Of a stretch of DNA of 64,000 nt, positions 54,129-61,997 are shown piece after piece. Positions within the stretch are counted from its first letter, which is position 1. Each line of letters opens with the position of its first letter. The notes below the pieces were generated by a model. It made no database searches. It was not told the DNA's origin and saw only the letters and a program-made list of their open reading frames with translations. Location of the stretch: assembly GCF_002554795.1 (NCBI RefSeq), contig NZ_PDEQ01000012.1, positions 1 to 64,000 of the forward strand, written 5' to 3'. The position numbers and the translations under genes were made by a program. Origin of the DNA: Longibacter salinarum (lineage in GTDB: Bacteria; Bacteroidota; Rhodothermia; Rhodothermales; Salinibacteraceae).

Positions 54129-55844
54129 ATGCAACTTCCATCCAACCTGCGGCACATTCTGTCCGTGGTAGCTATGTTTGCTGTCATCCTTGTCGGATGC
54201 GACAGCGGCGGTAGCGGCGGCGGCAGCGACGTGCCCGAACCGAGCATCACAGGCGTAAGCCCGACAGAGGGTGCCATCGGCACCGAACTCACCCTCGAAG
54301 GCTCCGACTTTGAAACGGGAGCCAACGTTACGGTCGACGGTGTGGCGGCATCGTCGGTTACCGTCGAGTCTCCAACCAGGCTCTTTGCCGTCGTCCCCTC
54401 GGGCATCACGACCGAAACGCCGGTCGACGTGACGGTGCTCAACAACGAATCGAAGACCGCATCCGAGGCCGACGCGTTTACCGCCATCCCGCCGAAACTT
54501 AGCTTTGTCAACAGCGCAACCCGCCCCTCCGGACAGGTTGGAAGCACGGTCATTCTCGATGGGGATGCCTTTGGCGATGTCCAGGGTACCGGAACCGTGT
54601 ACTTCAACTACGACGAGTCAGCAGGAACGGGTATTGCCGCCACCATCCAGGCCGATGACGACTGGACAAACTCGTTCATCGTGACGACCGTGCCGAGCGG
54701 TGCATCCGACGGACCGGTCGTGGTTGAGACGGAAGTCGGCGTCAGCGAATCGATCCCGTTCAACGTGACGGACGGCGCCAGCTTCAGCCCGTCGAACATC
54801 AACTGGACGCAGACGTCGAGCCTCCCGACGGGCGTGAGCAGCCACGACGCGAGCTTCGCCCAGTTCGAGAACGCCAACGGCGACACGAAGCGCTACGTAT
54901 ACGTCACAGGCGGCATCGACGCCCAGGACAATGCCCTCACTCAGGCGATCGGCGGTGAACTTGTCCAGCAGGGCGAAGTGAGCAGCTGGGCCCAGGTCAC
55001 GGACCTTCCGAACAGCCTCGCCCATCACGCAACCGTCGCTGCGACGCGATTCAACTCGCGCGTCGACACGACCGGGCATCTCTACTCAATTGGCGGCATC
55101 GACGCCTCCAGCAACGTCGTCAGCAGCGTCAACCGAGCCCAGATCAACCCGGACGGTACGCTCGGCACCTGGAATAGCGAGACGGCGCTACCGCAGCCGC
55201 TTCACAACGCCGATGCTGTGCTCTTCCGCAGTGCCATTTACGTGGTCGGTGGTGCAACGACCGGCAATGCACCTGTCGCCACGGTCTACAAAGCCGAGAT
55301 CGATACGAGCGGCACGATCGGCACCTGGGAGCAGCAGCAAGATCTCCCGACGGCCATCGCGCACCACGGTCTCGTAAGCTTCGGCGGCTACCTCTACACC
55401 GTCGGCGGCAACACTGCCGCGGTGGACCCGAACAGCAACACCAACAGCAACACGCGCACCGGCGCCATCTCGAACGGCGAGATCAACCTCCGCACCGGCG
55501 AAATCTCCGGCTGGAGCGCCAACCCGAACGAGCTTGGCAAGTCACGTGAGAAGCATAGCACGCTCGTTAGCGGCGGCTTCGTGTTCGTAAGCTCGGGCAT
55601 TTACTCCGCGGCCGCGCAGGGCTCGAGCGAAAACACGTACGCTCAGATCAACAGCGACGGAACCATCGGGTCGTTCAGCGGCGCTACGGGTTCGAACACC
55701 CTGCTTTCGGAGGGCGGCAACAACCTGTACAATCAGGCTGCCGTCAGCTACACCGATAGCCAGGGCGTCGCCCACGTCCTGATCATCGGTGGCGACGACG
55801 TCAACGTTCCGGGCAATAAGCAGGCAGACGTGCTGTACTACTAG
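54129..55844 (+). CDS. IPT/TIG and kelch-repeat lipoprotein
   Basis: This is a 571-residue surface-type lipoprotein. The signal peptide LRHILSVVAMFAVILVGC ends at a lipobox Cys followed by a Gly/Ser linker (DSGGSGGGSD). Two IPT/TIG immunoglobulin-like domains follow (about 36-215, SITGVSPTEGAIGTELTLEGSDFETGANVTVDGV and KLSFVNSATRPSGQVGSTVILDGDAFGDVQGTG). A kelch-type beta-propeller occupies about residues 225-570 (KRYVYVTGGIDAQDN, TGHLYSIGGIDASSN, AIYVVGGATTGN, YLYTVGGNTAAVD, FVFVSSGIYSAA). Such proteins bind glycans or other surface ligands. The start is the ATG at 54129. A clear terminator follows. Confidence 0.88.
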   Translation: MQLPSNLRHILSVVAMFAVILVGCDSGGSGGGSDVPEPSITGVSPTEGAIGTELTLEGSDFETGANVTVDGVAASSVTVESPTRLFAVVPSGITTETPVDVTVLNNESKTASEADAFTAIPPKLSFVNSATRPSGQVGSTVILDGDAFGDVQGTGTVYFNYDESAGTGIAATIQADDDWTNSFIVTTVPSGASDGPVVVETEVGVSESIPFNVTDGASFSPSNINWTQTSSLPTGVSSHDASFAQFENANGDTKRYVYVTGGIDAQDNALTQAIGGELVQQGEVSSWAQVTDLPNSLAHHATVAATRFNSRVDTTGHLYSIGGIDASSNVVSSVNRAQINPDGTLGTWNSETALPQPLHNADAVLFRSAIYVVGGATTGNAPVATVYKAEIDTSGTIGTWEQQQDLPTAIAHHGLVSFGGYLYTVGGNTAAVDPNSNTNSNTRTGAISNGEINLRTGEISGWSANPNELGKSREKHSTLVSGGFVFVSSGIYSAAAQGSSENTYAQINSDGTIGSFSGATGSNTLLSEGGNNLYNQAAVSYTDSQGVAHVLIIGGDDVNVPGNKQADVLYY

Positions 55845-55873
55845 TGCGCTGCTCCAACATCAGCGGCAACGCC

Positions 55874-55913
55874 AAACGCACCGCTTCCCACGACCGGGGG
55901 CGGTGCGTTTTTA
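55874..55913 (+). terminator. Rho-independent terminator of the IPT/kelch gene
   Basis: AAACGCACCGC (55874-55884) pairs with GCGGTGCGTTT (55900-55910), followed by TTATT. It lies 30 bases past the stop. Confidence 0.85.
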
Positions 55914-56230
55914 TTATTGTGTATGGTCGATCGGGGGTTGTGGATTGGATTCAACCCGGAGCGTCGAGCAAGACCCAAACGGTGTCTCGTGATTTCATTG
56001 GAGGGAGTGTGGCTCTGCGCAGTGCACCGACACGCTCAGGGCCATTCCTCGACCTCGGTGCGTTGATAGCGGCATGGATGAATGCCGCTTCACCTCGACG
56101 TAGATACGAGGCATCCTCAAACGCCGATCAACTCCCGGGTATTACGTGGCAGCCCAACAAACCAACACGCCAGGAAAATGCCGGCACGTACCCTCCTACC
56201 TCCTCCCGACCGAAATCAATCCAATCCACT

Positions 56231-56265
56231 ATTCCCCAACCCACAATCCACAATCCCTAATCAAA
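56231..56265. repeat. Heptad repeat array (AATCCAC type, five units)
   Basis: Consecutive 7-bp units are attcccc, aacccac, aatccac, aatccct, aatcaaa, preceded by looser AATCC units. They are related to the last units of the array at 58048-58098. The array is intergenic, downstream of the IPT/kelch gene. Confidence 0.7.
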
Positions 56266-56344
56266 AACGCCCCCGACCGTGCGAGGCACGACAGAGGGCA
56301 AATAGCAACCAGGGTGGATCGTAGTACACAAATGTCCCAGCCTC

Positions 56345-57040
56345 CTACCGTCCGAAGTCCACGCCGAAGCGGACGAAGGACGCCTGCTCGACCCATTCGT
56401 TATTGACTTTCAAAAAGGCCGGCTGCCACTTCATCTGGGTCGTCGTTCGCATGGCGATTCCGTCGAGTGTCGGATGGAGACTCTCTACAACCTCGATGCC
56501 TTCCGGCTCGCCGTTCGCGTTGACGAAGACCTGCAGCTCGACCGTTCCCCGGTTCTCCTCGTTGCGCAGGCTATCCGGAAACACCATCCCCTCCCCGGTT
56601 TCCGTCCGTCGCGGTTCGCGATAGTGGTTGTTGATGGCCTTGTATGCCTTCTGTTTGTACTCGCCCTGAACTTTCTCGCGGATGTCGCCCGAGAGCGAGA
56701 CGTCAGACAGTACCGGCACCGCCTTCGCCCGGAAGAGTGAGTCGATCGTCTCCGGGTCATGCTGGAAGAGAGGCAGAATGGAGCGCTTCACGGCTTCTTG
56801 CATCTGAGCGCGCGTCATCTGTCCCTGCGAGATGGAAAGGGTCCGCGTGTCCGTAATCCCCATCGCCTTCAGCGATTCCAGATTGCGAAACACGGTTGAG
56901 GTGTCCACGCCACTCTTCCACCAGCGTCCGTCAGCGCTTTCCCAGCCGCTCGGCGGGGCCGACGGGTCCTCCGAACTGCACCCGGTAAGTACCAGGGTCA
57001 CAGCCATTGCGAGTACGAGCATCCAGCGCGAAGCAGTCAT
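56345..57040 (-). CDS. Lipoprotein with TonB C-terminal-like domain
   Basis: This is a 231-residue lipoprotein. The signal peptide MTASRWMLVLAMAVTLVLTGC ends at a lipobox Cys. The middle part (about 40-130) is charged and not recognised (SISQGQMTRAQMQEAVKRSILPLFQHDPETIDSLF). The C-terminus (about 165-231) resembles the TonB C-terminal fold: GTVELQVFVNANGEPEGIEVVESLHPTLDGIAMRTTTQMKWQPAF. It has no N-terminal membrane anchor or Pro-rich linker of a real energy transducer, so energy transduction is unlikely. It lies 97 bases downstream of the L,D-transpeptidase-fold gene in the same direction and may form an operon with it. Confidence 0.78.
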   Translation of the reverse strand: MTASRWMLVLAMAVTLVLTGCSSEDPSAPPSGWESADGRWWKSGVDTSTVFRNLESLKAMGITDTRTLSISQGQMTRAQMQEAVKRSILPLFQHDPETIDSLFRAKAVPVLSDVSLSGDIREKVQGEYKQKAYKAINNHYREPRRTETGEGMVFPDSLRNEENRGTVELQVFVNANGEPEGIEVVESLHPTLDGIAMRTTTQMKWQPAFLKVNNEWVEQASFVRFGVDFGR

Positions 57041-57137
57041 GGAAGAAGCGAATCTTGGGAAAAGGGGTGAACCGCACGGTCATTCGGTCGCCGACATCAA
57101 AAGATAAAGCCCACCTCGGTCGCTCGTTCCACGCCGG

Positions 57138-57974
57138 CTATTCGACGAGCACCGGCGTCCCGACCTGGGTCCACCACCAGAGGGTGTTCATGTCCTCGTT
57201 CGTCACGGCGACGCAGCCCTGCGTCCAGTTGGTGGCCGCCCCGGTACCATCACCGTGGATCTCAACCCATCCGCCCAGCTCCGTATTCATCGGGGGCATG
57301 CTGATCCTTTCGTCGGCTTCAATGATCGCGTCGCGCTCCGACCGAGAAATGATCCCGTTTCGGTAGCCCCGGCGCGCGTCGGAGGCCGTCGGATAGTTGA
57401 GAACGAGGGCCTTGTAAAACTGGCTGTTGGGGTTTCTGCGCACAACGTAGAACTGCCCCTCCGGCGTTCGCCAGTGGTCCCGCAGGCTTGTGCTCCCGCG
57501 ACGCTCCTTGTCGGAGAACGCGTTGTAGCCGAAGTCGGCCTTGAACGTCTTCATAAGGCGCGTGCCCCGGTACATGTAGACCCGCCGGTCGGCCTTCGAG
57601 GCGCGAATCCAGATGTTGGAAATCGCCGTCTCCGGCACGAATCCCTGCTTTCCATCATCGGTGCGCACCTCGCACCACTCATCCTCGCACGAAAGGCGCT
57701 GCACAGGAGTGGTCACCGTCAATCGACGCACCGGGCGCGAGTCATCCGGCGTGTTGTACAGCATGGTCGACTCCCCGGCAACGTAAAACAGCTGCCGGTC
57801 GGCGAGCGCCGCAGCGGGCGTACTGCGCGTGACTGCACGCGTTGCGACATCCTGAGACGCCGTACTCACGGCCGACGAGGCCGCCGGTTGCTGCGCAAAG
57901 GCCTGCGGCGACACGGCTCCAAGAACGAGAGCCAGCATTCCCCAGAAAAGACGATGACGAACAAAATCAACCAT
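57138..57974 (-). CDS. YafK-like L,D-transpeptidase-fold (YkuD) protein with SH3 domain
   Basis: This 278-residue exported protein has a signal peptide MVDFVRHRLFWGMLALVLGAVSPQAFAQ and an SH3-like segment (about 60-115: MLYNTPDDSRPVRRLTVTTPVQRLSCEDEWCEVRTDDGKQGFVPETAI). The YkuD domain (about 125-270) has the His of VEIHGDG and the catalytic Cys in NWTQGCVAVTNEDM. The form TxGCxAxTN, rather than SHGCxR, is that of the YafK/ErfK-like branch. It contains L,D-transpeptidases and amidase-like enzymes acting on peptidoglycan or Lpp attachment. The exact reaction is not assigned. The start is the ATG at 57974. Confidence 0.87.
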   Translation of the reverse strand: MVDFVRHRLFWGMLALVLGAVSPQAFAQQPAASSAVSTASQDVATRAVTRSTPAAALADRQLFYVAGESTMLYNTPDDSRPVRRLTVTTPVQRLSCEDEWCEVRTDDGKQGFVPETAISNIWIRASKADRRVYMYRGTRLMKTFKADFGYNAFSDKERRGSTSLRDHWRTPEGQFYVVRRNPNSQFYKALVLNYPTASDARRGYRNGIISRSERDAIIEADERISMPPMNTELGGWVEIHGDGTGAATNWTQGCVAVTNEDMNTLWWWTQVGTPVLVE

Positions 57975-58047
57975 AAAAACTCGGGCGTCGCTACCTGAAC
58001 AGTTAGCTCCGTGTATGCACCGATCAAGGATCACACCGGAATACCAA

Positions 58048-58098
58048 TGCGAAGTGCGAAGGTCGAACTGCGAATTGACAATCCACAATCCCCAATCC
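58048..58098. repeat. Heptad repeat array, seven units (TGCGAAG drifting to CCCCAAT)
   Basis: Consecutive units are tgcgaag, tgcgaag, gtcgaac, tgcgaat, tgacaat, ccacaat, ccccaat. The unit drifts along the array while the 7-bp period is kept. The array lies between the HAD phosphatase stop and the YkuD gene start. Confidence 0.78.
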
Positions 58099-58103
58099 GT
58101 CGC

Positions 58104-58871
58104 TTAGCCGGCTTCCGGATCGCGGCGGTTGTGCTGCAAGCACCACTGGTATGCTTCGACCGTCCCGCGGATGACTTCGCCCTGGGTGACGTGGGGCACC
58201 TGTTCACGGACGACGCCATGCGCATTGGCAGGGGCAAACGGATAGCCGACCGACAACAACGCATCGAGATCGGCGTCGGTGTCGCCGATATACGCCGTTT
58301 CCGTCGTCGACACACCCAGCTCATTGCACAGCCAGGCGATTCCGGTCTGCTTGGTGATGGACGGCGGGACGATGTCCACGGAGTTGTCCGTAGAAAAGAC
58401 CACCAGGTGCGGCAAATTTTCCTCCACAAACCGCTCCGCTCGCGGACGTAGCTCCTCGATCTCTGAGGTGTCCGGGGTGACGATCCCGGCCTGCGTACGC
58501 TTGGCGTGATCGAGGGACATTTTCGTCCCCGGCACGCAATCCGTCGCAAACCAGTGACGCACTTCCTCCAGTTCGGCCGCCACCTCATCGGTGAACGCCG
58601 GATTCCACGTCGTCTGGGCCGTTACCGGGTCGAACATCCCGCCTCCGCTCTCGAACAGCACCGGACACGTCAGCCCGAGCGCCTGCGTCACCGACTCCAC
58701 GTAGGCGTAAGCCCGACCGGAGCAGATCGAGATGGCCGGCGCAAACCCGGGCGACGCAGCCGGGCTTGCGTCCCCGGCGTACCGTCGCAAGATCGAAAAG
58801 TGATCGAGATCGTACGGCCGGTACGGCTCCGATAGGCAGCCGTCGATGTCCGTAATAAAAAGGTTGATCAA
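58104..58871 (-). CDS. HAD superfamily phosphatase (Cof/phosphoglycolate-phosphatase-like)
   Basis: This 255-residue cytosolic HAD hydrolase has the nucleophile motif FITDIDGCLSEPY (Asp8, Asp10 near the N-terminus), motif II in AISICSGRAYAYVE and motif IV around IGDTDADLDALLSV. It carries the C2-type cap typical of Cof/SPP-like and archaeal phosphoglycolate phosphatases. It hydrolyses a small phosphorylated substrate; which one is not decided by the sequence. Two short-period repeat arrays flank the gene: GTTCAGG heptads upstream and TGCGAAG heptads downstream. It is on the same strand as the YkuD gene. Confidence 0.86.
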   Translation of the reverse strand: MINLFITDIDGCLSEPYRPYDLDHFSILRRYAGDASPAASPGFAPAISICSGRAYAYVESVTQALGLTCPVLFESGGGMFDPVTAQTTWNPAFTDEVAAELEEVRHWFATDCVPGTKMSLDHAKRTQAGIVTPDTSEIEELRPRAERFVEENLPHLVVFSTDNSVDIVPPSITKQTGIAWLCNELGVSTTETAYIGDTDADLDALLSVGYPFAPANAHGVVREQVPHVTQGEVIRGTVEAYQWCLQHNRRDPEAG

Positions 58872-58883
58872 AGCAGTAAAAAC

Positions 58884-58911
58884 GTTCAGAGTTCAGGGTT
58901 CAGGGTTCAAC
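58884..58911. repeat. Heptad repeat array, left part interrupted by the MITE-like element
   Basis: Units are gttcaga, gttcagg, gttcagg, gttcaac. The array continues in the same phase (one-base slip) at 59130, on the other side of the 208-bp inserted element. Confidence 0.8.
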
Positions 58912-58916
58912 GTTAG

Positions 58917-59124
58917 CTACCGGACACTTTCACTGGTACCCACGTCACTTCCACATTCCCCGGCGCGGCTGCTCCGACATGGACGGGTGTATGTGGGTAT
59001 GGGAGTGTGAGAGTGCGTCATTTCTCGACGATAACGCCTCGTTTCCGAGACGTGTGGGGCTGACGCGGTCCGTTTCTCGAAGTCGCACGGAACCATTCCG
59101 TGGTGGAACCAAACTGTCCGGTAC
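58917..59124. mobile_element. 208-bp MITE-like element with IS4-type terminal inverted repeats
   Basis: The left end reads CTACCGGACACTTT and the right end, read in reverse complement, GTACCGGACAGTTT, so 12 of 14 bases match. The end of the IS at 424-438 reads CTACCGGACAGTTTT. The flanks are TTAG (58913-58916) and CTAG (59125-59128), an imperfect 4-bp duplication. It encodes nothing: a short palindrome ACGGAA-CCA-TTCCGT (59087-59101) and an 8-bp-periodic stretch (58983-59014) fill it. Without the element the flanking heptads join. It is therefore a likely non-autonomous element moved by the IS transposase. Confidence 0.72.
58983..59014. repeat. Octad-periodic stretch inside the MITE-like element
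   Basis: Units gggtgtat, gtgggtat, gggagtgt, gagagtgc keep an 8-bp spacing of GTG/GGG. The reverse complement resembles the TTCACACT octads at 31365-31428. Confidence 0.5.
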
Positions 59125-59129
59125 CTAGG

Positions 59130-59186
59130 GTTCAACGTTCGGGTTCAGAGTTCAGAACATTGAACCCTGAACCCTGAACGTTGAAC
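59130..59186. repeat. Inverted pair of GTTCAGG heptad arrays
   Basis: The left arm (59130-59155) has plus-orientation heptads (gttcaac, gttcggg, then ttcagag-type units). The right arm (59161-59186) carries ttgaacc/ctgaacc units in the opposite orientation. Together they form a near-perfect 25-bp hairpin with a 5-base spacer. The right arm ends on the fabI stop codon. Confidence 0.75.
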
Positions 59187-60004
59187 TATTCGTCATCCCC
59201 GAAGGAGTCTTCCATGGCTTCCACGAGCTGGTCGGAGATGCCCATGGAAGAGAAGCCACCGTCGTGGTAGAGCGTCTGCATCGTGACCATCCGCGTGTAG
59301 TCGCTCAGCAGCGTGATGGTGTAGTCGGCGCAGCTTTCGGCGTCGGCGTTGCCAAGCGGGGAGACGCGTTCCGCAAACTCGTACATGGCGTTGAAGCCGT
59401 CGATTCCCGAACCGGCTGTCGTTTTCGTCGGGCTCTGCGAGATCGCGTTGATGCGGATGTCGCGCTTGCCGAGGCGGTAACCAAACGCTCGGACGATGCT
59501 CTCGAGAAGCGCCTTCGCGTCGCCCATCTCCGAGTACTTCGAGAAGATGCGCTGCGCGCCGATGTACGACATCGCGACAATCGAGCCGCCATCCTTGATC
59601 GCCTCCTGGTCGAGAGCATGATGGACGATCCGGTGCAGGCTGACGGCCGAGATGTCCAGCGTCTTCTGATACCAGTTGTAGTTCAGATCCTCGTACGGCA
59701 CATCCTTCCGCACGTTGACGCCCATGCCAATCGAGTGCACGATGAAATCGATGGGACCGTGCTCCTCCTTCACCTGCTCGAACAGGTCGGCAAGCTCTTC
59801 GTCGGATGTCGCGTCGGCCCAGATGATGGAGCTACCGGTCGACTCAGCCAGCTCATCCAGCGACCCGAGGCGCCGCGCCACGGGAGCATTCGACAGCACG
59901 AACTCGGCGCCCTCACGCTTGGCGGCTTCCGCAACCGCCCAGGCGATGCTTTCGTCATTCAGTGCGCCGAAGATGATGCCAGTTTTTCCGTCGAGAAGTC
60001 CCAT
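59186..60004 (-). CDS. fabI: Enoyl-[acyl-carrier-protein] reductase [NADH] FabI
   Basis: This 272-residue short-chain-dehydrogenase-family enzyme catalyses the last reduction of fatty-acid elongation, converting enoyl-ACP to acyl-ACP with NADH. The nucleotide-binding N-terminus is GKTGIIFGALNDESIAWAVAEAA. The active-site pattern is Tyr-x6-Lys in FSKYSEMGDAKALLES, with an upstream Tyr in MSYIGAQ. The substrate loop is NAISQSPTKTTAGSGIDGFN. These features define FabI rather than FabL or FabV. It lies 88 bases downstream of the inositol-monophosphatase-family gene on the same strand. A heptad-derived hairpin at the stop codon may serve as its terminator. Confidence 0.96.
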   Translation of the reverse strand: MGLLDGKTGIIFGALNDESIAWAVAEAAKREGAEFVLSNAPVARRLGSLDELAESTGSSIIWADATSDEELADLFEQVKEEHGPIDFIVHSIGMGVNVRKDVPYEDLNYNWYQKTLDISAVSLHRIVHHALDQEAIKDGGSIVAMSYIGAQRIFSKYSEMGDAKALLESIVRAFGYRLGKRDIRINAISQSPTKTTAGSGIDGFNAMYEFAERVSPLGNADAESCADYTITLLSDYTRMVTMQTLYHDGGFSSMGISDQLVEAMEDSFGDDE

Positions 60005-60092
60005 ATCGTTATGCAGTCGTTCGGTGTAAGAAAGTGGTCGTCCGAGATGTCGAAGCTCCGGCTCACCAACTGGATTGCCGAAGGAGAACGTA

Positions 60093-60950
60093 CTAGAGGC
60101 GGATGTCTTTCATCGGTTCCAGGCCACGGAGAAGTCCGGCATGGATCGCCTCGCTGTTGTTAGAAGCACAAATTTGTCGATCGTAAACGGGGGCAAGCCC
60201 ATCGCGGCCGTCATACGTCGTCACGCGACCGCCACCCTCCCGAATGAGAAGCGTACCGGCCGCCACGTCCCAGGGCTTCAGCCCCGTTTCGTAGAAACCA
60301 TCGAACCGTCCGCATGCCGTTCTTGCACAGTCAATGGCCGCGGAGCCGTGACGCCGGAGGCCCTGCGTGGAGCGGATAAAGTGAGCCAGAATGTCCAGGT
60401 AGATCTCCGTATGTTCGAAACGCCGGTAGGGAAAACCGGTCGCGAGGAAGGCATCCGAGAAGGTATCAGTAAACGTCACCTCGTCGGGGCGACCGTTACG
60501 CTGAAGCCCATGCCCGGCTACGGCAGTATACAGAACGTCGTGCGAGACATCGAGCACGACCCCAACACGGAGCCTATCTTCCGTCTGAAACGCGATGGAA
60601 ACCGCGTACGGCGGCAGGCGATGCATGAAATTGGTGGTCCCGTCGATGGGATCCACGATCCATCGGTCGCCCGTCCACTCCAGTTCCTCTGGATCGTCAC
60701 CTTCCTCGGCCAGAATCTCCACCCCGGGCGTGTCCTGCTGGAGCTGTTCGACGATGACGTCCTGCGCCGCGCGATCGGTGACCGTCACGAAGTCATTCAC
60801 GCCCTTGTTGTCAATGTCGACCGCATCGATCTCCACCGGATGGTCGAACGTACCCGCCGCTTCCCGAATCACCGCTGCCGCGTTGTGCGCAGCACGAACG
60901 GCCGTCGCCAGCACATCTTCGTACGACGAACCGTGAGAAGGAACAGGCAT
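60093..60950 (-). CDS. Inositol monophosphatase family protein
   Basis: This 285-residue Mg2+-dependent phosphatase has metal site motifs ILAEEGDDPEEL (Glu), WIVDPIDGTTNFMHRLP (Asp-Pro-Ile-Asp-Gly-Thr) and the C-terminal KPWDVAAGTLLIREGGGRV with its Asp ligand. The length is normal for the SuhB/IMPase family. Substrates of relatives include inositol phosphates, 3'(2')-phosphoadenosine phosphate and fructose-1,6-bisphosphate, so the exact substrate is open. The start is the ATG at 60950 (MPVPSHGSSYEDVLATAVRA); the frame to 61295 is an artefact running into the divergent gene. Co-transcription with fabI is likely. Confidence 0.9.
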   Translation of the reverse strand: MPVPSHGSSYEDVLATAVRAAHNAAAVIREAAGTFDHPVEIDAVDIDNKGVNDFVTVTDRAAQDVIVEQLQQDTPGVEILAEEGDDPEELEWTGDRWIVDPIDGTTNFMHRLPPYAVSIAFQTEDRLRVGVVLDVSHDVLYTAVAGHGLQRNGRPDEVTFTDTFSDAFLATGFPYRRFEHTEIYLDILAHFIRSTQGLRRHGSAAIDCARTACGRFDGFYETGLKPWDVAAGTLLIREGGGRVTTYDGRDGLAPVYDRQICASNNSEAIHAGLLRGLEPMKDIRL

Positions 60951-61095
60951 CGGGGAATGGGAAATGTACGAGGAAGTCGCGACAGGCTCGGGAAAGGCCG
61001 AAACTTTTGTTTGCTTCACTGCTAGGCACGGGCGCAACCCATGCGGCGCCCCCTGCCGATGAGCCGACCTCAAACATAGGAAGCGTTCCCCTTTG

Positions 61096-61944
61096 ATGCA
61101 GCCTCGCGTTTTTAAACACGTTCGTTTTTTAAAGAGCCTACCATGGCTTGCAGCGTGCCTGACGGTCACCATGCTCATCACAGGGTGCGGAGATGCGACA
61201 TCCGGCGGTGGCCCCTCGACATTCACGCCGCCGAACGCTCCATCCCCGCCGAGTGCCGATGAACGGGACCGGGCTATCGCTGTACTCGACAGCATGAAAC
61301 GAACGGTCTTTGACAGTGCCTTCGTCCATCTGCGCGACTACGCCTTCACCCGCTCGGTCCGAACCGAGCGCATTGATTCAAACGACGGCGTTTCTGCCTT
61401 TCGCGAACGCACGCTGAGATACCGTCCCAACGGCGACGCATCGCCCTTTCAGATCACACTGGTGGACTCGGACTCCAGTGGCTCGTTCGATGCATCCGTT
61501 CTCGGACGCTTTGGTCCGTCACCCGACCCGTCGGGAGTCCCTGTCGATCTCGCCTCGGAAGCTTTTCCCGACGATCCGCCATATCTTTCTGCAAGAAAAC
61601 GGGAGGCGTTCCAGTACAACGTCCGGTCCGACACGTACGAAGGGGCGCCTGCACTCATCGTCACGGTTCAGGCCCGAGAGAGCGGGACGGGCCCCGATCA
61701 GGTCGCCCGGTACGCAGAGCTTACGGTTCACGGTGACTCGTACGAATTGCTGGCCGCGCACACGGTTTACACTGAGCGCACGCTGCTGTACGGGCAGGAC
61801 ACCGTCTTTCACATCACGCTCGCGCGCACCGAAAACGACACCTGGCTTCCGAAAGAAACCCGGTTTCGCGCCATCCTCGATATGGTTCTGCGCGACCCCT
61901 TCCACGTTCGCACGGAGTCCACGTACACCGACGTCCGGTCGTAG
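61096..61944 (+). CDS. Lipoprotein of unknown function
   Basis: This is a 282-residue lipoprotein. The signal peptide FLKSLPWLAACLTVTMLITGC ends at a lipobox Cys followed by a Gly/Pro-rich linker. The mature part (about 70-282) is beta-rich with no recognised motif (AVLDSMKRTVFDSAFVHLRDYAFTRSVRTERID ... DTWLPKETRFRAILDMVLRDPFHVRTESTYTDVRS). The end resembles outer-membrane lipoprotein-sorting-like proteins that handle lipids, but this is weak. It lies 53 bases before birA and is probably co-transcribed with birA and coaX. The ATG at 61096 is chosen; a TTG immediately precedes it. Confidence 0.75.
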   Translation: MQPRVFKHVRFLKSLPWLAACLTVTMLITGCGDATSGGGPSTFTPPNAPSPPSADERDRAIAVLDSMKRTVFDSAFVHLRDYAFTRSVRTERIDSNDGVSAFRERTLRYRPNGDASPFQITLVDSDSSGSFDASVLGRFGPSPDPSGVPVDLASEAFPDDPPYLSARKREAFQYNVRSDTYEGAPALIVTVQARESGTGPDQVARYAELTVHGDSYELLAAHTVYTERTLLYGQDTVFHITLARTENDTWLPKETRFRAILDMVLRDPFHVRTESTYTDVRS

Positions 61945-61997
61945 CAACTCGATTCAGCCCCCTCGCGATCGCGTTTTCGTTTCACACCTGACTTTCG

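Larger units (their letters stand above)
55845..56344. other. 500-bp intergenic region with terminator and heptad array
   Basis: It contains the terminator of the IPT/kelch gene (55874-55913) and an AATCCAC-type 7-bp array (56231-56265). No coding sequence is supported. A frame at 55844-56260 has no protein-like composition. Confidence 0.5.

Noticed and set aside
57138-57974. Loss of the catalytic motif in the L,D-transpeptidase-fold protein
   Set aside because: TQGCVAVTN differs from SHGCxR but fits the YafK-like branch; the His and Cys are present, so it is not degenerate.
60951-61295. N-terminal extension of the inositol monophosphatase family protein
   Set aside because: The extension overlaps the divergent lipoprotein gene and has no family similarity; the ATG at 60950 is preferred.
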